A DNA stretch of 64,000 nt from Hexactinellida sp. DTS-2022 (lineage: Eukaryota > Porifera > Hexactinellida): assembly GCA_028753945.1 (NCBI GenBank), contig JAPNXP010000001.1:1912501-1976500 (forward strand). Direction: 5' to 3'. Below are positions 23,739 through 35,483 of the stretch, piece by piece (position 1 is the stretch's first letter; every line of letters starts with the position of its first letter). The notes below the pieces were generated by a model. That model saw only the letters and a program-made list of their open reading frames with translations. It had not been told where the DNA came from and searched no databases. The position numbers were made by a program, and so were the translations under genes.

Positions 23739-24923
23739 TTAATGGTGAATAGAAGAATAATTAGTGTGAGGCCTGGGGGGCATTGGTACATTAATTGTAA
23801 CCATTTCATAGTCCCCTATATTTGGAGAAAGGGTATATATTGAGTAGGGCCAATTTTCATATTGAATAGCTTTCCTATCTGCTTCGTCTCCGCATGAAAA
23901 TCGACCTGGTACTCTTCTTAGCTGAATGGACCCTACATTTAATAAAGTTTTGATTGATTCACAAGAGGGGTACCATTCTGGGGGACCTGGGTAGCTAGCA
24001 CTGGCAAATGCAAACGTAGGTGCAACAGCTGATAAAAACACCTTACTGTTAGCTCTGATAGAATTTCCATGGTGTGACATTTTTAAGTGAGTGGATCTTA
24101 GAGGTTGTCCTCTCCTCTCCCATTCATTGACAAGGAGTTCTTCTATGTCGGAACCAAGGAAATCTCCAGGAAGTAACATTTTAAAATTCGGACCTGCATT
24201 AATTTGCATCATTATGCTCCTGCCATCCACAGAGTTACCAAGGTTTGCTCCCAAGTATCTAAATACCACTCCGTCTTTTCCACTATTACATTGTGGAGGA
24301 TCATTATTACATTTCCCAATGCAAGGCTCTCCATTGTTAACATATTCAACAACCTCTGCATGCTGATTGAGCCATTTACGAAACGGTGGAGAAGTGTAGT
24401 CATCTTTTCTACCACCAAGAATGATCCTCTCCAAATTAGGAACGTCATTAAGCGTGAATAATTCAGGTATATAGCTGAAGTGGTCCCTATCTGCATGCAT
24501 TATGATCAGGGTTGATATTTTAGAGAGTTGAGGTTTCAAAAAGGTAGCAATCATTGCCTCCATCCAACCCTCGCCGCCTGTGTTACCAGCGTCGATTATT
24601 ATGAGTTCTCCACTTGGACACTGAACAATAGTACAGTCTCCATTACCAACTGGTAGGGCGAATATGTTAAGGTCATCATTAGGTTTTGGGATGGTTGTGA
24701 GTGCCCGGATGACAGGGTCGTATGCAAACCTCTGTTTCAGTGAAGAATTTGTCAGAGAAGGGATAAGAGACGAGTTTAGGCCTAGTTTATCAGTGGATTG
24801 CTTGGAGTAAGGTAAATATATGTATCTTGAAAATAGCAATTGGGTGATGAACCATGCAGAAAGTAAGAAAAATATGATGGAAAGAAGAAAGAAGGCATAA
24901 GTCATAATATATTGTAATTTCAA
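23739..24923 (-). CDS. Membrane-anchored metallo-beta-lactamase-fold hydrolase
   Basis: A single-exon 394-aa ORF. Residues 7-31 form one hydrophobic segment, so a signal anchor is likely. The rest is a metallo-beta-lactamase fold with D111 in IIIDAG, the metal motif H-A-D-R-D-H at 143-148, LLPGD ending at 254 and SHHG at 284-286. The layout (PVGNGDCTIVQCPSG, then IIIDAG, then MHADRDH) is like the ComEC/Rec2-type branch. The substrate is unknown. The tail after residue 330 is Pro- and Ser-rich with several Cys. Lack of introns contrasts with neighbouring spliced genes and leaves room for retroposition or horizontal acquisition. Confidence 0.8.
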   Translation of the reverse strand: MKLQYIMTYAFFLLSIIFFLLSAWFITQLLFSRYIYLPYSKQSTDKLGLNSSLIPSLTNSSLKQRFAYDPVIRALTTIPKPNDDLNIFALPVGNGDCTIVQCPSGELIIIDAGNTGGEGWMEAMIATFLKPQLSKISTLIIMHADRDHFSYIPELFTLNDVPNLERIILGGRKDDYTSPPFRKWLNQHAEVVEYVNNGEPCIGKCNNDPPQCNSGKDGVVFRYLGANLGNSVDGRSIMMQINAGPNFKMLLPGDFLGSDIEELLVNEWERRGQPLRSTHLKMSHHGNSIRANSKVFLSAVAPTFAFASASYPGPPEWYPSCESIKTLLNVGSIQLRRVPGRFSCGDEADRKAIQYENWPYSIYTLSPNIGDYEMVTINVPMPPRPHTNYSSIHH

Positions 24924-26068
24924 TAAATAGAATTATTCTAAGAATACAAGAGGATATATATATACTATAGACCTTCGTATATTTACCTAGATGGAAGTTT
25001 AATCAAATTGATAGCAAAAGGATGCTAATAAGAATCCTGTGGGAAGATACTTAAGCTATAATTGTAGCAATTCATGTAATTACCAAACTGGTAGCAAACC
25101 ATAATCTAATTCGGAAGATATTAACAAAGAAAGAAACCAGTGAAATTAAATAAAAGCAATGTAATAATGCATTCAATTCTCTTGTTAGTTTAGAATTAAA
25201 ATTTCGTGGCTTCCCACAATAATTTCACATGCAGGGATGTAAGTGTAAAACGAGCCCTTGATTTCAGGATTGGGGCCAGGGAGCCGTGGCCCTTCCTGGC
25301 GATTTCACCCCCTCTCCTCAAAGTCGCCAGGGACAAAGATCAGTTTACCAGTTGGACACGGGTGAACTAGGCTGATCAAATATTGAATGCCTCGAGCTTA
25401 AAAGGCCATAAAATGAAAATAATATTTCAGTTGTAAATTGGCTTGTATTTTGGAACGATGAAGAGTAAGGCCGGGCGAAGGCCCCTCTCTACTAATTATT
25501 GTATTCTACTTATACCAATTATTTTTATTCATCACAATAAACTTACATTCTGAACAATCGAAAATTCCGAATGGTATTCGGCATTTGTACCCATTTTAGT
25601 CTGACAGGGTTGCCAATCCAATCCAATCCAATCCAATCCAATCCAATCCAATCCAATCCAATCCAATCCAATCCAATCGATAATCGATGAAGATCATCGA
25701 TTATTTATTGATTTTCAATAGATTATTTATTGATTATTTATTGATTTTCTATAGATTATCCATCGATTGTGTATAAATTATTTTAATTTATAGATTATAA
25801 ATTTAGAATTCTTTATCTTGTCTCCATGATTAAGAAATATGTGCACTACCCGGCCAAAAGTATTTGAACAACAACATTATGAATTTATATTAAGCTTATA
25901 GCAGCATAATAAATATATCATCTATAGATGCTTCAATATGGATATTTACATAAAACGATACCATATGTAAAGTATAAGCAAATAGCAAAACTTTTGAAAA
26001 CCCCCGTGAAAATATAATCTCATTTTCTGCTTGTGGACCGCACTTATGACCAGTGTTGTATATACAGT
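24924..26068. other. intergenic stretch with (CCAAT)n microsatellite
   Basis: No gene seen. A pentanucleotide CCAAT tract spans about 25612-25678, preceded by CAGGGTTGC (a hAT-like end) and followed by repeated ATCGATTATTTATTGATT. A GC-richer patch at 25250-25340 has no clear ORF. Confidence 0.5.
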
Positions 26069-26818
26069 AATACCTCGTTTTACGCGTTTTTTTTTACGCG
26101 TTTTCGTTTTACGCGGAACTATTTTTTATAACCCAAACTTTATTTACGCGATCCTCAACTCGTTTTACGCGGTTTATCTTTGATTTTCATACAATTAATT
26201 CTCTTTTTTATCGAGATTTTAGATAATTTTTAATATTTAGTCGTAACAAAGCGATTCTACATTTCCAAAAAAATAAAAAATGATGATTAGGGATAGTAGA
26301 TAGTTAGCGATATGTATTTGTCATATAGTAAGTCATCCAAATATATTATTGGTCAAATGAATACATATTTGCTTCACTATACACACTAAATATACCCGGT
26401 TGTGGAGGTACCCGAAGGTGTAGGGTTGCGGTGTTAAGGGAATTTTAATTCCCTTCACAACACAATTCCCTTTCTGTGGGAATTCCCAAGTATTCTCACA
26501 AGTTGGTTTCTATCAGGATTCCCATAGGTTAAAATAATTTCCATTCAAATTCCATATTGGAAATCCCAAGGGTATTCCCATAGGATTAACATACACACGT
26601 GAGACGTAAACCTTGGCAATCTGAGATGTCCGGATGTTGGAGGTTTGAAAGTTTAAACACTAGGTATTTAAAATTTTATTCGATGTTGATAATATTTGGA
26701 AACGCATCTATTGGTTTAATATTTGTTACTATGAGAATATACCTTTTTTTTAACGCGATTTCGTTTTACGCGGGCTTTTCAAGGAACGCATCTACCGCGT
26801 AAAAAGAGGGATACCTGT
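26069..26818. mobile_element. pogo-like MITE
   Basis: Inverted ends CAGTAATACCTCGTTTTACG and GTAAAAAGAGGGATACCTG are bounded by TA, as in Tc1/mariner-pogo elements. Further TTTTACGCG copies lie near both ends. An inner AATTCCCATAGG-rich segment (about 26430-26590) looks like a second, degraded insertion. Confidence 0.65.
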
Positions 26819-27585
26819 ATTTGTTATTAGTGATTGTAAACAAGTTTGGCTAGACAGACGTAATTCCAAAACAAATGATTGGATGAATGAATTTAATATC
26901 AAGTAAGTCTCAACCAATTAAATTATTCTCAGTTAGGCATTCTATAATGCACACTTAACAAATGATGAAAACAAAATCAATTTATATGAATAGAATGCTA
27001 GGTGTTAATCAAAATTGGCACAACCGTCCAATTAAAATCATAGTTGCATTATACGTAACGTATAAACGAGTGTGAAGTTGGCTGAATATTCGATCAGCAC
27101 AACTTCAGTCAATAAGTTGACTAACTTGCTGACATCAGATTTAAATGATTTTTACAGCATTCGAAAGAGTAGAAACCTACGTTTATGAAACTAGCATTAC
27201 AATTTTAAAAAAATTCATTTTTGACAAAAATAATTGACCCCTGACCCGCACTAGTTGACCCACTTTTTTAATATACTAATACTAATTATCAAGCGATGAA
27301 ATTATGCATGTAAACTCCAGAGACATCTACGTTTATGTTATAGAAATTTCATCAAAAAATATAATGTACTTTTTGAAATATTTATGTTTGAATATTGAAG
27401 TTGTCAAAATCGAGTCGCCATAAAATCCTACTATGCATACAGCTAGCAGCGTCAATTCCAGTTTGACGTAGATAGTTAGAAGTGATTAAATTAGATCACA
27501 AGCTTCAAGCTGATATGCTATTACGTATTAATAATTCCTTATGAAGAGGATAATGTCAACTCCCGCCTCTCATTCTATTAATAAA
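26819..27585. other. AT-rich intergenic stretch
   Basis: No gene, repeat array or RNA recognised. Confidence 0.3.
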
Positions 27586-28943
27586 TGGGAAAATTCCAAA
27601 AATACTCAAGTTTTTTAAAAATTTCCAAATATACTCAACTTTTTACTGATACTCAAATATAAAACTAGATCTTTCCGAATCTACTCAAGTTTTTCAAAAT
27701 AATTCCAAATCTACTCAAGTTTTTCAAAATAATTCCAAATCTACTCAAGTTTTTCGAAATAATTCCAAATCTACTCAAGTTTTTTAGAATAATTCCAATT
27801 CTGCTCAAGTTTTTTCAGTAAATTCACAGATCTACTCAAGTTTAGAAAGGCTATATTTAGTCTATCTTATATATTAAATCACAATGTTTTTGTGTTTGTT
27901 TGTTTGTGTGTTTGTTCAGAATTGATTGAGGAACTGGTAAAAGCTACAGACCCAAAATTTGGCAGTGGGGTGGGGAATACTAGTAGTATTGTATGTACAA
28001 ACAAGTTCAATATCTAAAAAGATATTCAAATCTTCCATCACAAAAGGTGTCAAAACCTTTAGCCAATTAAATTCGAGGGTTGTTCCAGTATGGATTAGCA
28101 GCTAGCATTTCAATTAGTATAATCGAATGAATGCTTTAGTGTCTGTCAATTGTTAAGTATGCATTATGGAATACTGAGAAAGTAATCTAATTGATCGAGA
28201 GGAAGTTCAGGCATTTAATCAGTTATTTGTGTTCTGTCTGTCTAGCCATACATTTATAACATTCCATTGTGTTATTTGATATCAAATTATTATCAATCAA
28301 TACAATAACTTCTCCACATCCCAAAGTTAGGGGTCCACTGGTACAGTTTCTTAGTGATATTTAATTATATATTTGGAATTGGTATATTATTATACACGGA
28401 CAAGCTTATATATCTAGAAAATTATCTGTTCAAATTTGCATAAATATCCAAATTATTTAATCTGTCCTTATAGAAACCTGTAGCTAGGATGAACGGATAT
28501 AAATAGACGGCTAGCGGCCAACCATCAAGAACGACATTTAATTTGAAAAGCAGATGCTTTAAATACAAGCGAGGGCCGTAGACCCGAGTACAAGTTGTAA
28601 GGACGCGCGTAGAGCAGACGAGCAGATTGTACTAATAAATATTTTTTGTGGTTGGGATCTCCATACTAGTTTCAATAATCCAATAAAACTTGAGTATATT
28701 CGGAATAATCCAATAAAACTTGAGTATATTTGGAATAATCCGATAAAACTTGAGTATATTTGGAATAATCCAATAAAACTTGAGTATATTTGGAATAATC
28801 CAATAAAACTTGAGTATATTTGGAATAATCCGGTAAAACTTGAGTATATTTGGAAAAACTTGAGTATATTTACAAATTAGTCGAGTATTGTTGAGTATAT
28901 TTGGAAATTTTAAAAAAACTTGAGTATTTTTGGAATTTTCCCA
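27586..28943. mobile_element. MITE with ACTCAAGTTTTT subterminal arrays and a nested Helitron
   Basis: Inverted ends TGGGAAAATTCC and GGAATTTTCCCA are flanked by the 8-bp repeat TTAATAAA at 27578-27585 and 28944-28951. About eight units of CTACTCAAGTTTTTCAAAAT line the left arm, and the inverted form (AAAACTTGAGTATATTTGGA) lines the right arm. A Helitron-like element (27865-28629) sits between them. No ORF. Confidence 0.8.
27865..28629 (+). mobile_element. Helitron-like element, CTTG family
   Basis: Starts TCTTATATATTAAATC after an A and ends AGACGAGCAGATTG before a T. Its relative at 56739-58238 fixes the 3' boundary. It has the TTTGTTTGTGTGTTTG 5' tract shared by all Helitron families here. 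Non-autonomous. Confidence 0.7.
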
Positions 28944-29337
28944 TTAATAAATTTGAGGTATTTCAAAGCATGTAATCAATCACCAAGTCCCGCAATAATA
29001 GTAAACGGGCTAATTTACTCCATCAATTAATTAATACCAAATTTTGTAGACTGAATAGCCTTTTTCACAAATGGAGGGAGAGTATTGTTTTAATTATTGC
29101 AAGGAGATGCGCTAGATGACCTCGGTCATAAATAAGATAATAAATAATTTGATAGTTTAATTAATTGGATGACTTATTAGATTTCAAAGATTATACAAAG
29201 CATTGATTATATAATTCAAAATTCTACATAGTGTACACAAATATCATTAATACACTTATAAATTAATCGTTAATCATTAATCGTTGTCCACAGAATTAAA
29301 ATAGAATAACCATAATATGCGCGCGAAAATAAATAAT

Positions 29338-30060
29338 CTAAAACTTCGTCTCTATTTCCTTATCTGATAATTCCAAGACTGGTTCATAATGATTACCAGT
29401 ATGTACAATGTAAATTGATCCTGTTGTGTTGGCGGGTGGTGTATTAATTACCTGATCTATACTAGCACCTTTTCCAGAGAAAACATTCCATGTGTTACCC
29501 GTGTCTTTCGAAAAGACCCAAATATCTGTCCTAAATAAGAGACCTGCTGCAAATAATTCTAAATCTCGCCCCATTTGGCATTACTCTTCATACCAGTTTT
29601 AGCCATATAATCTCCGATATTTCTGTAAGTATTTGGGTATTTATTATTAATAAATTTCACACATATTACTCTTAATTTATTTATCATACTATCAACGATA
29701 AGTTTCCGTATTTCGTGACAATTATCCGAACAACCCGTAATCCAATATGCTATAGAAGAAAACAAACAATTTCCATCTCCGGGGACACAATAAGTCTTGC
29801 TAGGTACATACTCATTCAGTGGTCTCTTTACATTACTGTAATCTTGCTATGTACTGGCGATATTACAACATTCCTCCTTACAATCTTCTTCATTAGGTAC
29901 TTCTAGTTTACGCTTCTTTGCTTTAAATATTTTAGAAGCCAAGGGATGAAATCCAAATTTGAAAGCAGAAATTCTATCATGAATATTACTATCACTAACC
30001 AGCCAAAAATATTTGAACATTGGAGATTTTATTGCACACACAATACTCGTCTGGTAACTT
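29338..30060 (-). pseudogene. Transposon relic with OTU-type cysteine protease
   Basis: Reading down the minus strand: a segment ISAFKFGFHPLASKIFKAKK, then PGDGNCLFSSIAYW (the OTU catalytic Asp/Cys motif), DLELFAAGLLFRTDIWVFSK, and IYIVHTGNHYEPV with the catalytic His. This is the usual OTU deubiquitinase order. A one-base loss near 29573 separates KSNAKWG from DLELF, and a stop lies between the first and second segments, so the copy is broken. The segment before the OTU domain matches 53030-53110, so both belong to one transposon family. Confidence 0.65.
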
Positions 30061-31560
30061 TTTAACGGCTATCAAAACTACTCTGAAATGACTGTAAATA
30101 TCTTATTATATATATACGTACAGGTCTAGAATTGAACACTCCTAACTGTCTTAAGGTCACTATAGTATGAATTTTGTACGCCTAAAAGGTTAGTTTTGTA
30201 TTACTCTATGGGTGGGGACTCTCGGCAGTTTTCGCGCTCCTAAACGAAAAACGCCTTTAAGCGTATGGCGCGCTCCTGGATAAAACCCTGGTGTATATGA
30301 CCCCGTTTGGTATTACTGTGTTTTGTCATGACTCCCAGAGCTCAGCAGCATCACAAAATCTTTCACTGGTACGGAAATCTAATTTTGCATCAGTGAGAAA
30401 ACTCTTTCCTTTTTCATTAAATTTTTATTTTTGTATTTTGACAGCGATCTCTATCGGAGTGATTGATGATCAAAAAATGATACTGAGTAGCCTCGATAAA
30501 CTTTTTAGCCCTTCCATTTGACAGATTCGAAACTTCTTCATAATAGAGAACTTGGTAGGTACGCAATGGAACTGTACCTCGGGTCTCGGGATGTACGGCA
30601 GGTACCATAAGAGAGTTCAACTCCAGTTACTCAGAAACATGTACGGGTGGGCGAAGTTGTACTTCCGTCCTTCCCATTGTTCCCAAATTGAGACTAATGG
30701 CGTAAAATCCGTTCCGTAATTCCTGGGGAATGTTTATAACCGATGTACAGTAGAACTTCGTTAGTACGAACACGGTTAATACGAATTTCCGGTTAAATAC
30801 AACACTATTTCAGTCCTATCAATGCCAAATGACATTGGTTAATACGAATTCCGGATAAAGCGAACACATTTTTACTTTCCTCTGTGTTTATCGATTTTTC
30901 TCGCTTATTAACATTCCCAAGTTCAAAATTAGTGCGTCTATAACATAGACAAGCATAACCTAGGAAGATAGTTGGAACTTGACTAGGATAATGAATATCA
31001 ATCAGCAGAGAAAGAAGAGACCTGGTATATTATAAATATAATACAAAAACAAGCAGCTGTGCCAATTAGTCCAGATAAATCCCTGGACACATTTAGAGAG
31101 GGGTTGGGGACGTATGAAAATCTTCACTCGCTCGGTGTTCACTATGAACATACATATTATAAATACATTAATGTTGGTCTTTCAACTAGTCCCTAAAAAA
31201 TATTATCTATTGAGAGTGCCATGCCAATATAGCGGAACAATATAGAACATGTCGAGGGGTTCCCTAGACGCATGAGAAATTCCAACCAAATCGAGATGTT
31301 CAATTATGATTTAAAAGCGGAACACAAATTCAATACAATCATACAGTTTACAGTGAGTCGTGAGCTATTGAAAAACTGTTAATAACTGATATGATTAAAA
31401 AATTGTTCGTCTAGGGATTTGTGGACTCTCTAATAATTAGTCATTTGTACAAACTAAGATGTATAACTATAAATATTAATGTCACGTACCTATTGTGATG
31501 CAAATATAGTAAGTTTGCTCCATGTAAGAATCGCTGAAATAATAGTGTAGATTCCTGGAC
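30061..31560. other. intergenic stretch with pogo-like end
   Basis: A left pogo-like end (CAGTAGAACTTCGTTAGTACG) starts at about 30749 and fades after 30880, with no right partner. No gene recognised in the rest. Confidence 0.4.
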
Positions 31561-31699
31561 GCCTGAACACTCTTTCACACCTCTGAATAATATTGGTGTG
31601 TCTGAAGTTAACTCGCAACTTTCTTGCGATCGAGGTGTGTTCTTCGTAACATTGAATAATCCACAAACCTTCTCACTTACGCGGGATGGCTTCTTGGAG

Positions 31700-31833
31700 G
31701 CTCACGAGAAATATCCTCTTTCAGGCAGCGACAGAATCGATTACACTCAAAGTTGCATATTTCAAGATGCGCTGAATCATCCTTTTTCATGGCAAGTTCC
31801 TCTTCAGAATTGAAGTCTAAATCCGGGCTCCTC
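31700..31833 (-). pseudogene. Partial copy of RFX N-terminal segment joined to a Cys motif
   Basis: Positions 31787-31833 match the RFX gene around 34900-34945 almost base for base and in the same frame (SPDLDFNSEEELAMK). Downstream in that frame the sequence does not follow RFX but reads KDDSAHLEICNFECNRFCRC, and a GTAAGT donor occurs near 31690. ECNxxCxC resembles pre-SET zinc-binding segments, but the match is short. The fragment lies about 3 kb 3' of the parent. Confidence 0.55.
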
Positions 31834-32597
31834 TAGTTTACAGCACTGGTTTACATCCCTAACGTATTTTCGATCAAAAAATTTCTTGCCATTTTGTCAC
31901 CTGAAAAAATGGTCAGATTTCGTTGTTAATCTAAATGAAAGAAACCATAGTTATTAATTTAAAGTCAATTAATACTTTTTAGTAAAATATTTCCCGGTCA
32001 AAATTAAGCAGAGGCTGATTGCATTGTATTTTATAATAACATCTACTTATTTAGATCGCAAAATTTCAGATTCATATTAAAAATAAAATGGCCTAGCTAA
32101 TCCATTGCAAATTAAATTTAATCCATTACTTAATTTATTTTAGTTATCTATTCTACTATGCAATTTTTCGATAAGAAACTTTCTATCTAGCGAACTCTCT
32201 GAAGCAGTTTATAATTATTGTCTCTATTAAGGGCTCAATATCTATCTATTAAATTTTAAAATATAGCATATAGTATATAATTAAGTTTCACATGCAAACA
32301 ATGTAATACGAGATATTGAGGATATATTTGTGCTTTCACATTATATTACTCAATCTATAGATCTATACTAATAAAAGTTAGATCAGTTACAACAAATAAA
32401 GAGAATCAAAAATATAAGCGTAATAGTCTACTATAATAAGAGAGACGAGTTATGATGTGACCGATAGTGAGATTTGAAATGATTGCAAAGCTTGAGTGAA
32501 AAAGTTTAAAGTACAGTAGGTAGAAGTACATAAGTGAGGCGGCTTGACATAATCTTCGCATATAATAACTGTTATAAGTAAGAAGGAATAAATAGAA
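31834..32597. other. presumed 3' region of the RFX gene
   Basis: AT-rich, no coding potential. It probably includes the RFX 3' UTR. Confidence 0.35.
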
Positions 32598-35048
32598 TCA
32601 TATTTGGTAGTTTTGATTAACCATGCCTGGTGGGTACACCAGCCGAGCTGATGCAATCATAGAAGTTGAATTCATGGCGCTAGTTAGCAGTGTGTGGTCT
32701 TGAGTGGGAGGTTCCGCAGAGAGTACATAGGGAAGGGAGGCAGAAGGGTGCATCAGTTTGTTAACACCAGACGGGGAATAAATAGAATCTACTTGTAGGG
32801 TGTTGTTGTGGAAAGGTGTTAATCGTTTCTGTTGAAAGTGAGCTGGGTTAATGGAATGGGGCTCATGTAGATTAGAATAGCCGTTATCACCAGGGTAGTC
32901 AAATGTAGGAGCGTAAGAAATCTCGTTAAGGTACATGCCATTCACAATAGCACTCTGTCTATTCATAGAATCTTCAGAAATAGAATTTGTTGTATGGAAG
33001 GAATTGGGTGAGTGACGTGGAGTGTTGCAGGTATCTGAGGAGTCATTCGTTTGATGGGTTCTAAGGGAGAGGTGCGGAGCAACTGGTAAGGTGCGAGATT
33101 CCAAACGCTCTGAAAAATGGGATGATCTGGAATAATCGAATCTGAATGGTATGATAGGAGAGGGATAATCGACATTAATAAGGGGGTTGGAGGATTTATT
33201 CGCATCAGAGGAACAATTCGGGTAGCCCATAAGAGGGTGCATTAGATTATCACTTGGAGACAATTTTGAAATAACTTGTGGATAATCGTGATAGTTAGGA
33301 ATTATATTTTTCGGGTGAAGCAGTGGCTGAAATTCACATTCATCTGACAGAGTAATTACCCGTTCATCTGTTTCAGGTGAGAGTTCCAAATTACCTGGTA
33401 CGATTATCTCAATAGGTCGAGTAGGGATTTCATCTAGCGGTTGAAGATTGGGATTGTGAGCGATAAAAATTTCACGCAAAACGTCTTCATAACCCTTCTC
33501 AATTTTTTGGTAAATGAGGTGTTCGATAACAAAGAAAATGTACTCTGATAACATCAAGTATAATAGACGGAAGCATCCAAAGCTAGGAGCAGACTTTATA
33601 GTCATTTCCTCTTCGATAATTCTTCCAATGAAGAACCACTCTAGCATCACCTGTCTACTTTTGGATCTAAAGTGGTTGATGTTAGAACCGGCGGGTATTA
33701 CCACAAGCGAATTAATCATCGAGTCGATCCACTCGAGGTAGAGGTCGAGAGGGGCTTGCTTAACAAATAGACTCTCCAATTCAATAGATAATATCCTAAC
33801 TAAACTTTTCTCCTCAGAAGCACACCTCTTCCTTACGAATGTAAGTCTTAGAGAAATATCACAGAAGTCCAGAGTCCTCCAGTCTTCCAGCATAACTGAG
33901 ATAGACTCGCAGTTCCTCAGAACTCCACGTGCAGTCTGTGCTAGCATCACCAGAGTAGTCTGTCGGAGAAGGATCTTGGAGAAGTTTTTCGCTAACTCAA
34001 TCTTCCTAATCATCAGCTTTGGGGGTAGATCGGAGAGAGCTTCGAACAGCCATTCCTTTATATTCACTGCAAAATCTTTGATATCTGCAAGGAGAGATTC
34101 GGGTAATGCTTGTAATGAGGCTGGAATAAGGACTTCTCCTAACACACGGTATAACATTACATCACATACAGTTATTATATGTAGTGTAATTGAATAGTTG
34201 AGGACTTCAAGCATATGCTGAGGCATCCCTTGCCAGAAGTGAACCATTAAGTCATTCACTTCTTCAAAGTTTGCCCGAATAACAGAGTCCATTATTCGCT
34301 GACAATGGGTCCTGTACATTATCATAAATGTTTTTAGTTTCCCTTTATAAGAGTTAGGTTTCAGGTCGAGATATGAAGTGTCCGGGAAATCAGGCAGAGG
34401 AGTTCTTAGCTTCACACTAGGAAAACATATTGAAGTACTCTCTTTCTTTGCTTTTGATAATATTGGAGTAGTGATGCCCCCTCCAAGGGAAGTAGAAAAA
34501 CGAGACAACCCATTTTTATGTTCAGAAGACCTATAATATAACGATTCTGGTTTAATCGCAACACCGTAGTAATGGTATTTAGACTGTCCTCTCGTGCCAA
34601 GTCTACGTGTTTTTAGCTCTGGGAACTTTTGCTTGATAATCTTCCCAAAAGAGGCTGGACTTACTGGAAATATGGAACTTCTCTTACAGTAGTCCAAGTA
34701 ATGGTTGTACATAACACTACGAGCCAAACACTCATCATCTTTCAACTCGTAGTTGTCTTCCAGCCATACGAATACAGCATGATTATTCGATCTCCTCTGT
34801 TTACTAGAAATGAGTTTGGAGAAAGATGGAGAAAGAAAAGGTCTACCTAGGTAAGTTGAACTCATACTATCTACTGGGGCGTGTTGAATATCAGGCTTCA
34901 TGGCAAGTTCCTCTTCAGAATTGAAGTCTAAATCTGGGCTCTCTTCATTACTATTACTATGCAATAAGTGTTGGTCATTGAGGTCCATAGGGCTAAAACA
35001 GTAATATTTGTTATTAATTTTAGTAAGAAGAAAAGGGTAATCCTGCAA
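32598..35048 (-). CDS. RFX-family winged-helix transcription factor
   Basis: An uninterrupted 816-aa ORF. Residues about 90-168 are a full RFX DNA-binding domain, recognised by FVWLEDNYELKDDECLARS, SFGKIIKQKFPELKTRRLG and TRGQSKYHYYGVAIK. A long conserved region follows (about 230-545, from TFMIMYRTHCQRIMD to EKGYEDVLRE), as in the extended dimerisation part of RFX1-4/6/8 types. The C-terminal 270 residues are Ser/Pro/His-rich and probably regulatory. RFX factors bind X-box motifs and in animals often drive ciliary genes; which subgroup this belongs to cannot be settled by eye. The first codons (MQDYPFLL) follow a TTTGCAG that could be a splice acceptor, so the true start may be the ATG at 34986-34988 (MDLNDQHLL) or an upstream exon. 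Confidence 0.92.
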   Translation of the reverse strand: MQDYPFLLTKINNKYYCFSPMDLNDQHLLHSNSNEESPDLDFNSEEELAMKPDIQHAPVDSMSSTYLGRPFLSPSFSKLISSKQRRSNNHAVFVWLEDNYELKDDECLARSVMYNHYLDYCKRSSIFPVSPASFGKIIKQKFPELKTRRLGTRGQSKYHYYGVAIKPESLYYRSSEHKNGLSRFSTSLGGGITTPILSKAKKESTSICFPSVKLRTPLPDFPDTSYLDLKPNSYKGKLKTFMIMYRTHCQRIMDSVIRANFEEVNDLMVHFWQGMPQHMLEVLNYSITLHIITVCDVMLYRVLGEVLIPASLQALPESLLADIKDFAVNIKEWLFEALSDLPPKLMIRKIELAKNFSKILLRQTTLVMLAQTARGVLRNCESISVMLEDWRTLDFCDISLRLTFVRKRCASEEKSLVRILSIELESLFVKQAPLDLYLEWIDSMINSLVVIPAGSNINHFRSKSRQVMLEWFFIGRIIEEEMTIKSAPSFGCFRLLYLMLSEYIFFVIEHLIYQKIEKGYEDVLREIFIAHNPNLQPLDEIPTRPIEIIVPGNLELSPETDERVITLSDECEFQPLLHPKNIIPNYHDYPQVISKLSPSDNLMHPLMGYPNCSSDANKSSNPLINVDYPSPIIPFRFDYSRSSHFSERLESRTLPVAPHLSLRTHQTNDSSDTCNTPRHSPNSFHTTNSISEDSMNRQSAIVNGMYLNEISYAPTFDYPGDNGYSNLHEPHSINPAHFQQKRLTPFHNNTLQVDSIYSPSGVNKLMHPSASLPYVLSAEPPTQDHTLLTSAMNSTSMIASARLVYPPGMVNQNYQI

Positions 35049-35483
35049 ATTATTATTTAATTAATAATTAATTCTAAAATACTTACAAATTCGAAACGAA
35101 ATAATAGTAGATAGAAAAGCATATTTTATACTGCTTCTCGCTACTTGGTTACTAAGTATTGTTTTAGTAATGTCTGAGATTATACTGAAGCCAATTAGAA
35201 TATCAGAGAAGCAGCTTCGTAACTATGCAAGGTAATAACAACTAATATTTCTTAATTTAATTTAATAAATACGTTTTATTGCAAATTAGCTAAGAAAACA
35301 AACACTACTACGTACTTTAGAGATTAGAGATCCTTAGGAGATTAAATTGTATATGTTACCAATTTACCATGCCTATACATGTATGTAACTTTGGACTTTT
35401 TGAGGAAATTTATAAGATCACATTATTGACTGCAACTCGGAGGTTGTCGTAGTTAGAGGTGTATTATCTCAAATGTTCACATT

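Noticed and set aside
25612-25678. Telomere-like repeat
   Set aside because: The CCAAT pentamer is a plain microsatellite, not a telomeric unit.
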